Source of the DNA: Bacteroidota bacterium | GTDB lineage: Bacteria > Bacteroidota > Bacteroidia > Bacteroidales > JAAUTT01 | Length of the DNA stretch: 64,000 nt | Reading direction: 5' to 3' | NCBI GenBank assembly: GCA_023429135.1 | Contig: JAEYWD010000037.1 | Span: 1-64,000, forward strand | In this document: piece after piece, positions 1 to 7,301 of the stretch | Position numbering within the stretch: position 1 is the first letter of the stretch | How the letters are laid out: each line of letters starts with the position of its first letter | Made by a program: the position numbers and the translations under genes | Notes under the pieces: model-generated | What the model was told of the DNA's origin: nothing | Database searches by the model: none | The model's input: only the letters and a program-made list of their open reading frames with translations

Positions 1-58
1 TAAGCATAGAGCCTTTTTTAACGTTTTTTCACGCCGCAAAAAATAATTCTGCTTGATT

Positions 59-115
59 AGCCCAGGGCGCCGCTTCGCTTTGCCCTGGGCTGTATTATCC
101 AAGGCCTTCAGCCTT
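59..115. repeat. REP-like double hairpin
   Basis: Two perfect hairpins lie back to back. The first has a 10-bp stem, AGCCCAGGGC at 59-68 with GCCCTGGGCT at 82-91, and a 13-nt loop. The second has a 5-bp stem, AAGGC at 101-105 with GCCTT at 111-115. No U-tract follows, so this is a palindromic intergenic repeat rather than a clear terminator. Bases 1-58 show nothing recognisable; a TAA at 1-3 could end an upstream gene that lies outside the window. Confidence 0.6.
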
Positions 116-154
116 AAAAAACATAAATCAAATCTACATTTCTGTGCAACATAG

Positions 155-288
155 CCACCATCGACCATCGACTATCGACTTGTATTTGCTATTTTTGAAT
201 ACTGGCTGTTCAGCTATGGACCATCGACTATCGACTTGTATTTGCCATTTTTCATTTATCTTACGACTTACGACTAACTACTTACTAC
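155..288. repeat. Heptanucleotide-period repeat tract
   Basis: The spacer before rpsF is built of seven-base units. At 155-182 they read CCACCAT, CGACCAT, CGACTAT, CGACTTG. The block recurs at 218-238 (GGACCAT, CGACTAT, CGACTTG), so a 33-nt near-identical segment occurs twice (164-196 and 220-252). At 261-288 there are four more units (TTACGAC, TTACGAC, TAACTAC, TTACTAC). A 69-codon open frame across it is a by-product of the repeat. Confidence 0.7.
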
Positions 289-313
289 TAAATCAAATTA
301 TTCTTCACCTTCA

Positions 314-345
314 TTTGGTGCATATTAAAAAAGTTTCTACTTTTG
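314..345 (+). promoter_or_regulatory. Bacteroidota-type promoter of the rpsF operon
   Basis: TTTG at 314-317 is followed after 20 nt by TACTTTTG at 338-345. This fits the Bacteroidota primary sigma consensus (-33 TTTG, -7 TAnnTTTG). It predicts a transcript starting near 352 and a leader of about 26 nt before rpsF. Confidence 0.7.
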
Positions 346-377
346 CGACCTAATTTTTAATAATTAAAATAAACAGT

Positions 378-728
378 ATGTTAAACCGTTACGAAACCGT
401 TTTCATTGTAACTCCCGTTTTGTCTGATACTCAGATGAAGGAAGCGGTACTTAAATTTAAGCACGTTATCACCGAAGAAGGTGGTAAAATTGTGCACGAA
501 GAGGATTGGGGCCTCCGCAAACTGGCCTATCCTATCCAGAAAAAATCGACAGGTTTTTATTACCTGCTCGAATTCGAAGCTGATGGTAAAGCTATCGGAA
601 AACTGGAAACAGAATATCGTCGCGACGAGCGTGTTATCCGCTTTTTAACTATGAAAATGGATAAATATGCCGTTGAATACGCCGAAAAGAAAAGAAGTAA
701 ACAAGCAGAAAAGAAATCGGAGGAATAA
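378..728 (+). CDS. rpsF: 30S ribosomal protein bS6
   Basis: This 116-residue protein is bS6 of the small ribosomal subunit, which pairs with bS18 on the 30S platform. It opens with the typical bS6 strand (LNRYETVFIVTPVLS), contains the conserved WGLRKLAYPI segment, and ends in a Lys/Glu-rich tail usual in the family. There is no Shine-Dalgarno before the ATG; the leader is A/T-rich, as is normal in Bacteroidota. It is first of three co-directional ribosomal genes, 3 nt from rpsR, and driven by the promoter at 314-345. Confidence 0.97.
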   Translation: MLNRYETVFIVTPVLSDTQMKEAVLKFKHVITEEGGKIVHEEDWGLRKLAYPIQKKSTGFYYLLEFEADGKAIGKLETEYRRDERVIRFLTMKMDKYAVEYAEKKRSKQAEKKSEE

Positions 729-731
729 GAA

Positions 732-1001
732 ATGAGTACGAATCAATCAGAAATCAGATATTTAACGCCTCCAACTGTTGAGGTTAAGAAGAAAAAATAC
801 TGCCGTTTTAAAAAGAACAGGATCAAATATGTTGATTACAAAGACCCTGAATTTTTAAAGAAATTTTTGAACGAACAGGGAAAAATTCTTCCTCGTCGTC
901 TTACCGGTACCTCGCTGAAATTCCAGCGCAAAGTTGCCACTTCTATTAAAAGGGCTCGTCATTTGGCTTTCCTGCCATATGTAACCGATATGTTGAAATA
1001 A
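732..1001 (+). CDS. rpsR: 30S ribosomal protein bS18
   Basis: This 89-residue protein is bS18, the partner of bS6 in the 30S subunit. The conserved core KFQRKVATSIKRARHLAFLPY and the LPRRLTGTS segment are present. Only one Cys remains in the N-terminal region (YCRFKKN), so a zinc-binding four-Cys version is not encoded here. It lies between rpsF and rplI, the standard order, and is clearly cotranscribed with them. Confidence 0.97.
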   Translation: MSTNQSEIRYLTPPTVEVKKKKYCRFKKNRIKYVDYKDPEFLKKFLNEQGKILPRRLTGTSLKFQRKVATSIKRARHLAFLPYVTDMLK

Positions 1002-1019
1002 GATCTGGAGGATAATACA

Positions 1020-1469
1020 ATGCAAGTAATTTTAAAACAAGATATGGCAAATCTCGGTCAGAAAGACGAGATTGTAAAAGTTCGCGATGGTTATGCGCGT
1101 AATTACCTTATTCCACAGGGATTAGCCACAACCGCCACTGAATCGGCCAAAAAAGTTCTGGCTGAAAACACCAGACAACGTGCTCATAAAGAAGCTAAGA
1201 TCAAAGCCGAAGCTCAGCAAATAGCTGAAAAAATGAAGGGTATTAAACTTCAGATTGGCGCAAAAACCAGTACAACAGGTAAGATCTTTGGTTCGGTAAA
1301 CACTATTCAGGTTGCTGAAGCGCTGAAAGAAAAAGGCTATGACGTTGACCGCAAAAACATCAGTCTTATCAATGCCGATACCATCAAAGAAGTTGGCAGC
1401 TATAAGGCTAAGGTTAAACTTCATAAAGAAGTTGTTCTCGAAGTTGATTTCGAAATTGTATCGGAATAA
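1020..1469 (+). CDS. rplI: 50S ribosomal protein bL9
   Basis: This 149-residue protein is bL9 of the large ribosomal subunit. The N-terminal globular domain (MQVILKQDMANLGQKDEIV, then VRDGYARNYLIPQGLA, the bL9 signature) is followed by a long helix (about 45-75) and the C-terminal domain. Length is normal for the family. A GGAGG Shine-Dalgarno at 1007-1011 sits 8 nt before the ATG, unusually canonical for this phylum and absent from its two operon neighbours. A terminator follows at 1491-1520. Confidence 0.97.
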   Translation: MQVILKQDMANLGQKDEIVKVRDGYARNYLIPQGLATTATESAKKVLAENTRQRAHKEAKIKAEAQQIAEKMKGIKLQIGAKTSTTGKIFGSVNTIQVAEALKEKGYDVDRKNISLINADTIKEVGSYKAKVKLHKEVVLEVDFEIVSE

Positions 1470-1490
1470 TTTCCGGTTTAATGATAAAAT

Positions 1491-1520
1491 AAAAAGCCAC
1501 TCATGTCGGGTGGCTTTTTT
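1491..1520 (+). terminator. Rho-independent terminator after rplI
   Basis: AAAAAGCCAC at 1491-1500 pairs with GTGGCTTTTT around a 9-nt loop and runs into T residues. The A-rich left arm also lets it work for transcription from the right (ridA). Confidence 0.85.
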
Positions 1521-1549
1521 GTTTCCAGGACTTCCTTCTTTCTTCTTAA

Positions 1550-1581
1550 ACTATAGCCTGCAACCTATAGTCTATTGCCTG
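1550..1581. repeat. Heptanucleotide-period repeat
   Basis: A short tract between rplI and ridA reads in seven-base units: ACTATAG, CCTGCAA, CCTATAG, TCTATTG, CCTG. It belongs to the same class as the tracts at 155-288, 35589-35620, 50571-50602 and 63301-63330. Confidence 0.55.
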
Positions 1582-1585
1582 TTTT

Positions 1586-1963
1586 TTACTTCATCGCAAT
1601 AGTCTCAATCTCTACCAGCGCATTTAATGGTAAAGCTTTAACGGCAATGGTAGACCGGGCAGGAGGGTTTTCTTTGAAACAGTTGGCATAAATTTCATTC
1701 ATTTCTTTAAAGTTGGCCATGTCGGTCAGAAATACTGTGGTTTTAATCACATTGCTGTAATTCATACCCGCAGCTTCGAGAATTGAAACTATATTTTTTA
1801 AAACCTGAACGGTTTGTTCTTTTATTCCTCCCTCCACGAAAACGCCGGTAGCGGGATCAAGGGGTATCTGTCCCGATATAAATAGCATTCCGTTCGCCTC
1901 AATAGCCTGACTATAAGGACCTATTGCCTGAGGTGCATTTTTTGTACTGATAATTTTTTTCAT
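1586..1963 (-). CDS. ridA: RidA family enamine/imine deaminase
   Basis: This 125-residue protein is of the YjgF/YER057c/UK114 (RidA) family, small trimeric cytosolic proteins that hydrolyse reactive 2-aminoacrylate and related enamines made by PLP enzymes. Family hallmarks seen are SGQIPLDPATG, the TVFLTDMANF segment, and the C-terminal PPARSTIAVKALPLNALVEIE, which includes the carboxylate-binding Arg. It is full length and transcribed alone, converging on rplI and separated from asnA by the terminator at 2047-2072. Confidence 0.93.
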   Translation of the reverse strand: MKKIISTKNAPQAIGPYSQAIEANGMLFISGQIPLDPATGVFVEGGIKEQTVQVLKNIVSILEAAGMNYSNVIKTTVFLTDMANFKEMNEIYANCFKENPPARSTIAVKALPLNALVEIETIAMK

Positions 1964-2046
1964 TTTTCTAGTGTTTTAAACCATAAACACCTCGGTTTCT
2001 GTCTGACTTAACCTGGTGAAGTAGTTTTGTTCCCGCACAAATAAAT

Positions 2047-2072
2047 AAAAAAGAGGCATTTGCCTCTTTTTT
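2047..2072 (-). terminator. Terminator downstream of asnA
   Basis: AAAAAAGAGGCA and TGCCTCTTTTTT form a perfect 12-bp stem with a 2-nt loop, and T/A tracts lie on both sides. It stands between the 3' end of asnA (leftward) and the start of ridA, so it most likely ends asnA transcription. Confidence 0.75.
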
Positions 2073-2144
2073 ATTTTATGAATTCAATGATTTCTTATTC
2101 CAATGTTTTGAATTTACCGTCAAAGATCTACGGTTTATCGCAGG

Positions 2145-3179
2145 TTACATCAAAAATATGCTGTTTTTTTTGCATTCGGCAACCATTTGTGCTGGCCAGA
2201 TACTTGCCTGAATTTCGCCGATATGGGCTTTTCTTAAATAGAACATGCAAAGACGTGACTGCCCAATACCGCCACCTATCGAAAGGGGAAGTTCATCGTT
2301 GAGCAAACGTTTATGGAAATAAAGATCTTTACGGCTTTCGGCATTGGCAATACTCAACTGACGTAATAAAGCATCCTTGTCAACCCTGATACCCATCGAC
2401 GATAATTCGAATGACGATTTCAGAACAGGATTCCACACTACAATATCGCCATTTAATCCTTTAAAGCCATTTTGCGACGGCGTACTCCAGTCGTCGTAAT
2501 CGGGGGCGCGTCCATCGTGGATGGTGTTATTTCCAAGATCGCCGCCAATTCCGATTATAAAAATTGCTCCGTACTTTTCTGCAGCTTTATTTTCTCTTTC
2601 TCTGGGAGTCAGATTTGGATACTGAGCAAGTAACTCTTCGGTATGGATAAATGTAATTTCTTCGGGAAGAATTGGAGTAATATGGCTGAAATTCTCATAT
2701 ACAGTATATTCAGTCCTCTTCATGGTGTCGTAAATGCCGCGCACCATCTTCTTCAGAAAATCGAGATTACGCTGTTCTTTAGACATCACCCGTTCCCAAT
2801 CCCACTGGTCAACATATAAGGAGTGAAGATTGTCCAGTTCTTCATCGGGGCGGATGGCATTCATATCGGTATACAGCCCGTAACCCATTTCAATATTGTA
2901 ATCAGCAAGCATCATGCGTTTCCATTTGGCAAGCGAGTGCACAACTTCGGCAACCGAATCGTTCATATCTTTAATGGGAAAGCCAACTGGTCGTTCAATG
3001 CCGTTCAGGTCGTCGTTTATACCTGTGCCCCTGAGCACAAATAATGGGGCGGTAACTCTCCGCAAACGTAATTCCGATGCCAGGCTCAATTCAAAGAAGT
3101 CTTTAACGACTTTAATTGCTTTTTCGGTTTGTTTTAAATCGAGCAGGGGTTTGTACTTGTCGGGTATGAATAATTTCAT
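2145..3179 (-). CDS. asnA: Aspartate-ammonia ligase (ammonia-dependent asparagine synthetase)
   Basis: AsnA makes asparagine from aspartate, ammonia and ATP (AMP-forming) in the cytosol. Conserved segments include EVVHSLAKWKR, LHSLYVDQWDWERVM, AIFIIGIGGDL, RAPDYDDWSTPS, LNGDIVVWNPVL, FELSSMGIRVD and IGGGIGQSRLCM, all diagnostic of this class II-like synthetase. With the ATG at 3179 the protein has 344 residues, close to the 330 of E. coli. An in-frame TTG 18 nt upstream falls inside a TAAATTTG promoter box (3195-3202, minus strand), so the ATG is the better start and the leader is very short. Confidence 0.95.
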   Translation of the reverse strand: MKLFIPDKYKPLLDLKQTEKAIKVVKDFFELSLASELRLRRVTAPLFVLRGTGINDDLNGIERPVGFPIKDMNDSVAEVVHSLAKWKRMMLADYNIEMGYGLYTDMNAIRPDEELDNLHSLYVDQWDWERVMSKEQRNLDFLKKMVRGIYDTMKRTEYTVYENFSHITPILPEEITFIHTEELLAQYPNLTPRERENKAAEKYGAIFIIGIGGDLGNNTIHDGRAPDYDDWSTPSQNGFKGLNGDIVVWNPVLKSSFELSSMGIRVDKDALLRQLSIANAESRKDLYFHKRLLNDELPLSIGGGIGQSRLCMFYLRKAHIGEIQASIWPAQMVAECKKNSIFLM

Positions 3180-3194
3180 ATTTTTTAATTTTAT

Positions 3195-3202
3195 CAAATT
3201 TA
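3195..3202 (-). promoter_or_regulatory. -7 box upstream of asnA
   Basis: TAAATTTG on the minus strand fits the Bacteroidota -7 consensus TAnnTTTG, 16 nt before the asnA ATG. A clear -33 TTTG was not found at the expected distance. Confidence 0.45.
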
Positions 3203-3365
3203 AGTTTAGTTGTTCGTTTACTTCTTTTTTTAAAGAAATTTCGAATTATTTTATAATTATTACAGCAAAGAAACGATTTATTTTTAAAAATCAGCAGTAA
3301 AATTGAAAATTTAGCGTTAAAATGTAAAAATGAAATAATTCTTAAAAGGTTTGATGGGAATAGAA

Positions 3366-3488
3366 TTATTCAATAAGGATTTATATTGTAATTGATACCG
3401 GAGGTATCAAATGTTTATAGAAATATTGATTGACTTTGATACGACCCCAGCGGGGTCGAACCTTCATTTTTTTGAGCCTTATTCAATA
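3366..3488. repeat. REP-like element with flanking direct repeats
   Basis: In the 340-nt spacer between asnA and the metallo-hydrolase, the 10-mer TTATTCAATA occurs at 3366-3375 and again at 3479-3488. Between the copies are two perfect hairpins: TTGATACC/GGTATCAA (3392-3410, loop GGA) and CGACCCC/GGGGTCG (3442-3458, loop AGC). The flanking direct repeats resemble a target-site duplication around a 103-nt non-autonomous element. The rest of the spacer (3203-3365) is A/T-rich with nothing recognisable. Confidence 0.55.
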
Positions 3489-3519
3489 GGATTATCTGGA
3501 TTAATGGCTTGTTAAACTT

Positions 3520-4281
3520 TCAAATTTCAAGCAACAATCCGTCGTAAGCCAACCGAATATGTGGAGGCAGATTTTTCTGAACCTCTTTATGAAAACCCAT
3601 CTGATGGCTGATGTGGGTTATAAAAGCATTTTTTGCACCAACTTCGTTAATCAGCTCTACAGCTTCGTCTAGAGAGAAATGGGATATGTGTTTTTCTTTT
3701 CTTAAACCATTAATTACCAGGTAATCTATGTTTCTGATTTTCTCTTTTTCTTCTTCTGAAATAAAATTTATATCGGTGAGGTAAGCAAAATTTCCGATTT
3801 TAAACCCAAATACCGGAAGCTTCAGATGCATGGCCCGTATGGGAGTTATCTTCAGACTTCCGATGCTGAATTCTTTGTTTTTTAAAGTTATAAATTCCAC
3901 TTCGGGTATTCCGGGATATTTTTCCTCAGCAAAAACGTACGAGAACTCTTGTCGAAGAGCGTTCTGAACTCTAACTTCGGCATAAACCGGCATTGCTTTT
4001 TGCTGGATATAATTGTAAGCGCGGATATCATCCATGCCGGCAATATGATCCTTATGCTCATGGGTGAACAGGATCGCATCGAGATGCTGAACATTAGCCC
4101 GCAACATTTGCTGTCTGAAATCGGGACCGGAGTCGATAACCAGTGTTAATCCGTGTGCTTCAATCAAAACTGAAGTTCGCAGGCGTTTATCCTGTTCGTC
4201 GGTGGAATGACAAACCGGGCAGGGGCAGGCAATTACTGGAACGCCTTGCGAAGTGCCGGTACCAAGAAATGTGACTTTCAA
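3520..4281 (-). CDS. PhnP-like MBL-fold phosphodiesterase
   Basis: This 253-residue metallo-beta-lactamase-fold hydrolase is probably a cyclic phosphodiesterase of the PhnP type. The dinuclear metal motif HEHKDH is at residues 74-79, with later ligands in DxNF and THISHQ. The early CPCPVC (19-24) matches the extra structural zinc site of PhnP, and GTGTSQGVP, FITHISHQ and YDGLLLEI also match PhnP positions. No phosphonate (phn) genes are nearby, so the substrate may differ from phosphoribosyl cyclic phosphate. It is divergent from the methylase at 4370. Confidence 0.8.
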   Translation of the reverse strand: MKVTFLGTGTSQGVPVIACPCPVCHSTDEQDKRLRTSVLIEAHGLTLVIDSGPDFRQQMLRANVQHLDAILFTHEHKDHIAGMDDIRAYNYIQQKAMPVYAEVRVQNALRQEFSYVFAEEKYPGIPEVEFITLKNKEFSIGSLKITPIRAMHLKLPVFGFKIGNFAYLTDINFISEEEKEKIRNIDYLVINGLRKEKHISHFSLDEAVELINEVGAKNAFITHISHQMGFHKEVQKNLPPHIRLAYDGLLLEI

Positions 4282-4350
4282 AATGCTTTTTATTCTATAA
4301 CAATCGTTGCTGCAATTATAACAAATTTTTACTTCTAATCTTGCTTTTGT

Positions 4351-4358
4351 TAAATTTG
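4351..4358 (+). promoter_or_regulatory. -7 box of the RsmI-like gene
   Basis: TAAATTTG matches the Bacteroidota -7 consensus. It sits 11 nt before the GTG start at 4370, predicting an almost leaderless mRNA. Confidence 0.45.
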
Positions 4359-4369
4359 CCGAAAAAAGC

Positions 4370-5071
4370 GTGGCCGGAAAACTCTATTTGATACCCACAC
4401 CTCTGGGAACAGGCAAAACCCAGAATTATCTGGATGCAGAATCGTTGCAGATTATTTCGCAAATCAAACATTTTATTGTTGAAGAAGAACGCACGGCCCG
4501 CCGGTTTATCAGCAGCCTTAAACTCGGAATTAACATACCTGAGCTGATGTTGTATGTGATGAACGAACATGTAAAGCCTCAGGAAATGATTCATTATCTG
4601 GATGCTGCTACAGATAATAATATAGGTCTGATGTCGGAAGCGGGTGTTCCCTGTATTGCCGATCCGGGAAATGTAATAGTTCAAATGGCTCACCAGAAAG
4701 GTATTCAGGTGGTGCCGCTGATTGGGCCTTCTTCCATAATAATGGCTCTGATGGCTTCGGGTTTAAACGGACAGAATTTTGCTTTTAACGGATATCTGCC
4801 TGTACAGTCGAAAGAAAGAATGCAGAAGGTTCGTCAACTTGAAAAAAGATCGCAAACAGAACATCAAACACAAATCTTTATCGAAGCTCCGTATCGCAAT
4901 CTTCAACTTTTGAAGGATATGACGGAAGCCTGCAATCCTGCTACCAGGATTTGCATTGCCGTAGATCTGACCCTGGAAACTGAATTTATAAAAACGGCAA
5001 CCGCTAAGGAATGGAAGAATAAACTCCCCGAAATCCACAAACGACCCGCTATTTTTCTGATGCAGGGATAA
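4370..5071 (+). CDS. SAM-dependent methyltransferase, tetrapyrrole methylase fold (RsmI-like)
   Basis: This 233-residue protein is of the tetrapyrrole/RsmI methylase superfamily. RsmI 2'-O-methylates C1402 of 16S rRNA. Visible motifs are the N-terminal LYLIPTPLGTG, SEAGVPCIADPG, VPLIGPSSIIMALMASGLNGQNFAFNGYLP and the C-terminal VDLTLETEFI. It is shorter than E. coli RsmI (about 286) and its N-terminal motif differs from TPIGNL, so it belongs to the Bacteroidota RsmI-related branch whose exact target is not certain. It starts with GTG; no ATG lies between the promoter box and this codon. Confidence 0.8.
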   Translation: MAGKLYLIPTPLGTGKTQNYLDAESLQIISQIKHFIVEEERTARRFISSLKLGINIPELMLYVMNEHVKPQEMIHYLDAATDNNIGLMSEAGVPCIADPGNVIVQMAHQKGIQVVPLIGPSSIIMALMASGLNGQNFAFNGYLPVQSKERMQKVRQLEKRSQTEHQTQIFIEAPYRNLQLLKDMTEACNPATRICIAVDLTLETEFIKTATAKEWKNKLPEIHKRPAIFLMQG

Positions 5072-5083
5072 GGAGTTTTTCTC

Positions 5084-6082
5084 TTATTGATAATACTTTT
5101 TCAGTTTCTGTTCGAAAAGTTTTTGATTTAACAGGTTAATGCTCCGGATAGTGTTTCTTACCTGTTGTTCTTTGCTATATTTAGCTTCGGGCGATAGTTC
5201 ATCATAATTTCTGAAGACTATTCTTTCCATACGATAGCCTTTCTCATCGAGTTCCATCGCAACAGCTACCTCAATATCGTCGAACACAATGATACTGGGC
5301 AGGCGATTGAACGAATACTGTAAAATGGCTTTCTGCACCATCGTCTGAATATAGCTGATCTGGGCTTTGCCTAAATAGTTGGCTCCTATTAGTATTTTAA
5401 CAAGATCTATTTTGGAAGTCTTTTTATATTCTCCGTTTCTTTTCATTTTTTCGTACTCTTTCTGCGATGTTTTCAGAAAAAGTTTTACCCAATCTTTTGG
5501 AACGTGTTGTAGATTATTTAATTGACCTTCTTTTTTCTTTAATTTATATTCTTTATGGGCATTTTTCTGCTCTACGGGAATATAGTATTTCCAGTTCCTG
5601 GTTCTTAAGTACGTTTGGGTAACGGGGTTGGGTTTCCAGTCAGTTTTCGGTCGTACCATTAATGGTGCAGTGGGATCGAGATATTTTGTTTCGAGCGAAT
5701 AAAGCATACAGTTCAGAAAATGAATCCATCCTCCGCCAATTGAAGTATGCAACGTGCTCCACAGAGATATGGGTTTGTCAGTCTGCAAATTTTCATCTTT
5801 TAGTTTGCTGATATTAATTTTATTCTGATTAAGCTGATCGACAAACTCGCTTGCAAGCATAACAGGGTAATAAACAAAGTCTCCCGAAATACTGTCGGAT
5901 GAGGTTTTTGTATGAAATAAATCCTTTACATCTACCGAGATTGCCGAATCGTTACTCAGGGTAAGATGAATCTGGAAATCAATTCCCCATCGCATATCTT
6001 TTATAAACGGATTTACAGCAACCTGAGCATTTAGGTAAATTGTTGAAAAACAAATTAAAATAAGTAATAGAATCTTTTTCAT
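5084..6082 (-). CDS. Exported protein of unknown function
   Basis: I do not recognise this 332-residue protein. The first 19 residues form a signal peptide (MKKILLLILICFSTIYLNAQ, cleavage after NAQ or nearby) without a lipobox, so a periplasmic product is expected. The middle (about 165-215) is Lys/Glu-rich and probably helical; the region around 250-310 (SIIVFDDIEVAVAMELDEKG) looks like a compact domain. There is one conserved-looking stretch, LHTSIGGGWIHFLNCM (about 110-125). It converges on the methylase with 12 nt between stops and is monocistronic. Confidence 0.75.
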   Translation of the reverse strand: MKKILLLILICFSTIYLNAQVAVNPFIKDMRWGIDFQIHLTLSNDSAISVDVKDLFHTKTSSDSISGDFVYYPVMLASEFVDQLNQNKINISKLKDENLQTDKPISLWSTLHTSIGGGWIHFLNCMLYSLETKYLDPTAPLMVRPKTDWKPNPVTQTYLRTRNWKYYIPVEQKNAHKEYKLKKKEGQLNNLQHVPKDWVKLFLKTSQKEYEKMKRNGEYKKTSKIDLVKILIGANYLGKAQISYIQTMVQKAILQYSFNRLPSIIVFDDIEVAVAMELDEKGYRMERIVFRNYDELSPEAKYSKEQQVRNTIRSINLLNQKLFEQKLKKYYQ

Positions 6083-6237
6083 AACTTTTCTTTAAATACA
6101 ATTAACCGCACTGTGCGTTCTACATTTTGAGCTTTCAACAAATTTAACGGTTGTTTGTATAGGTAAATAACGAGTTGAAAACTTCAACTTAAAGTTAACG
6201 ATTGTCGATAAAAAACTATTCATAAAAGTAACCTAAA

Positions 6238-7185
6238 ATGAAAGCTGTAATTATTAATGATTTTGGCGGTACCGATAAGCTTGAGATTGCTGATGTTCCC
6301 AAACCAGAGCCTGAAGAAGGTGAGGTGTTGGTTCGGATCAAAGCCGCGGGAGTAAATCCGGTTGATTATAAAATTCGCTCGGGACTGTATAAGGGAAGGA
6401 TGCCCATTGAAATGCCGGTAATTTTAGGTTGGGATGTAGCAGGAATTGTCGAAAAAAACGGATTCGGAGCCAGCCGTTTCGATCCGGGTGAAGAGGTTTT
6501 TGCCTATGCCCGACGCAAAATCATTAAAAATGGAACCTATGCTGAGTATATTTGTCTTCCCGAGAGTTTTCTTGCCTATAAGCCAAAGTCTCTGTCGTTT
6601 GAAGAAGCTGCCGGAGTTCCGCTTGCCGGGTTAACAGCATTTCAGTCGTTACTTCAGAAGGGTAAACTCATGAAAAATGAAAGAGTATTAATTTTAGGAG
6701 CCACCGGAGGCGTTGGGTCATATGCTATTCAGATTGCCAAGAATGTTGGTGCCTCCGTTGTAGCCGTAGCAAGTAAAAAGAATATTGCCTATGCAATTTC
6801 TCTTGGTGCCGATGATTTTATCGACTATTCCGAAGGAAAAATTAAAGAAGAAATTGAACAAAGATTTCCTGATAAGTTCGATGTGGTATTTGATTGTGTT
6901 GGAAAGGAAATGCTAGATCAGGCTTACGAATTTGTTGCACCAGGCGGGCGGCTTGTTTCTATTTTGGGGCAGGTAAATCAGGAGAAAGCAGAAAAACATA
7001 AGGTACTTTTCAGTTATCATTTTGTTGAGCCCAATGTTAAAAATCTTAATCAATTAACGTCCTGGATAGGAGAGGGGAAGTTTAAAGTGCATATTGATCA
7101 GGTATTTCCCCTTGAAGAAGCCTCAAAAGCCCATAAGCAGATTGAAAGCGGGCATACAAAGGGAAAGCTCGTGCTGATGGTGTAA
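6238..7185 (+). CDS. NADP-dependent quinone oxidoreductase-like MDR enzyme
   Basis: This 315-residue zinc-independent medium-chain dehydrogenase/reductase is of the quinone oxidoreductase (QOR/Qor2) branch. The GroES-like domain (1-125) carries VRIKAAGVNPVDYKIRSG and GWDVAGIVE, and lacks the Cys/His zinc ligands of alcohol dehydrogenases. The Rossmann domain has GATGGVGSYAIQIAK and ends with the usual HIDQVFPLEEASKAHKQIESGHTKGKLVL. Such enzymes reduce quinones or enones with NADPH; the substrate cannot be read from sequence. It is a single-gene unit. Confidence 0.88.
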   Translation: MKAVIINDFGGTDKLEIADVPKPEPEEGEVLVRIKAAGVNPVDYKIRSGLYKGRMPIEMPVILGWDVAGIVEKNGFGASRFDPGEEVFAYARRKIIKNGTYAEYICLPESFLAYKPKSLSFEEAAGVPLAGLTAFQSLLQKGKLMKNERVLILGATGGVGSYAIQIAKNVGASVVAVASKKNIAYAISLGADDFIDYSEGKIKEEIEQRFPDKFDVVFDCVGKEMLDQAYEFVAPGGRLVSILGQVNQEKAEKHKVLFSYHFVEPNVKNLNQLTSWIGEGKFKVHIDQVFPLEEASKAHKQIESGHTKGKLVLMV

Positions 7186-7273
7186 GTCTTTTAGTCAGTT
7201 TAAATAATGCTGCCAAGGTGGAGGTTTGCAAGATCTTGGTAAAAATCACTACTTTTAATTCAAATTAGAATTA

Positions 7274-7281
7274 TAGTTTTG
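7274..7281 (+). promoter_or_regulatory. -7 box before the GT9 gene
   Basis: TAGTTTTG followed by C matches TAnnTTTG, 20 nt before the ATG at 7302. The -33 position is only T-rich. Confidence 0.4.
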
Positions 7282-7301
7282 CGTTTTTCCAAAATATAGA
7301 A

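Noticed and set aside
144..353. 69-codon frame before rpsF
   Set aside because: It is made of the heptamer repeats and the rpsF promoter.
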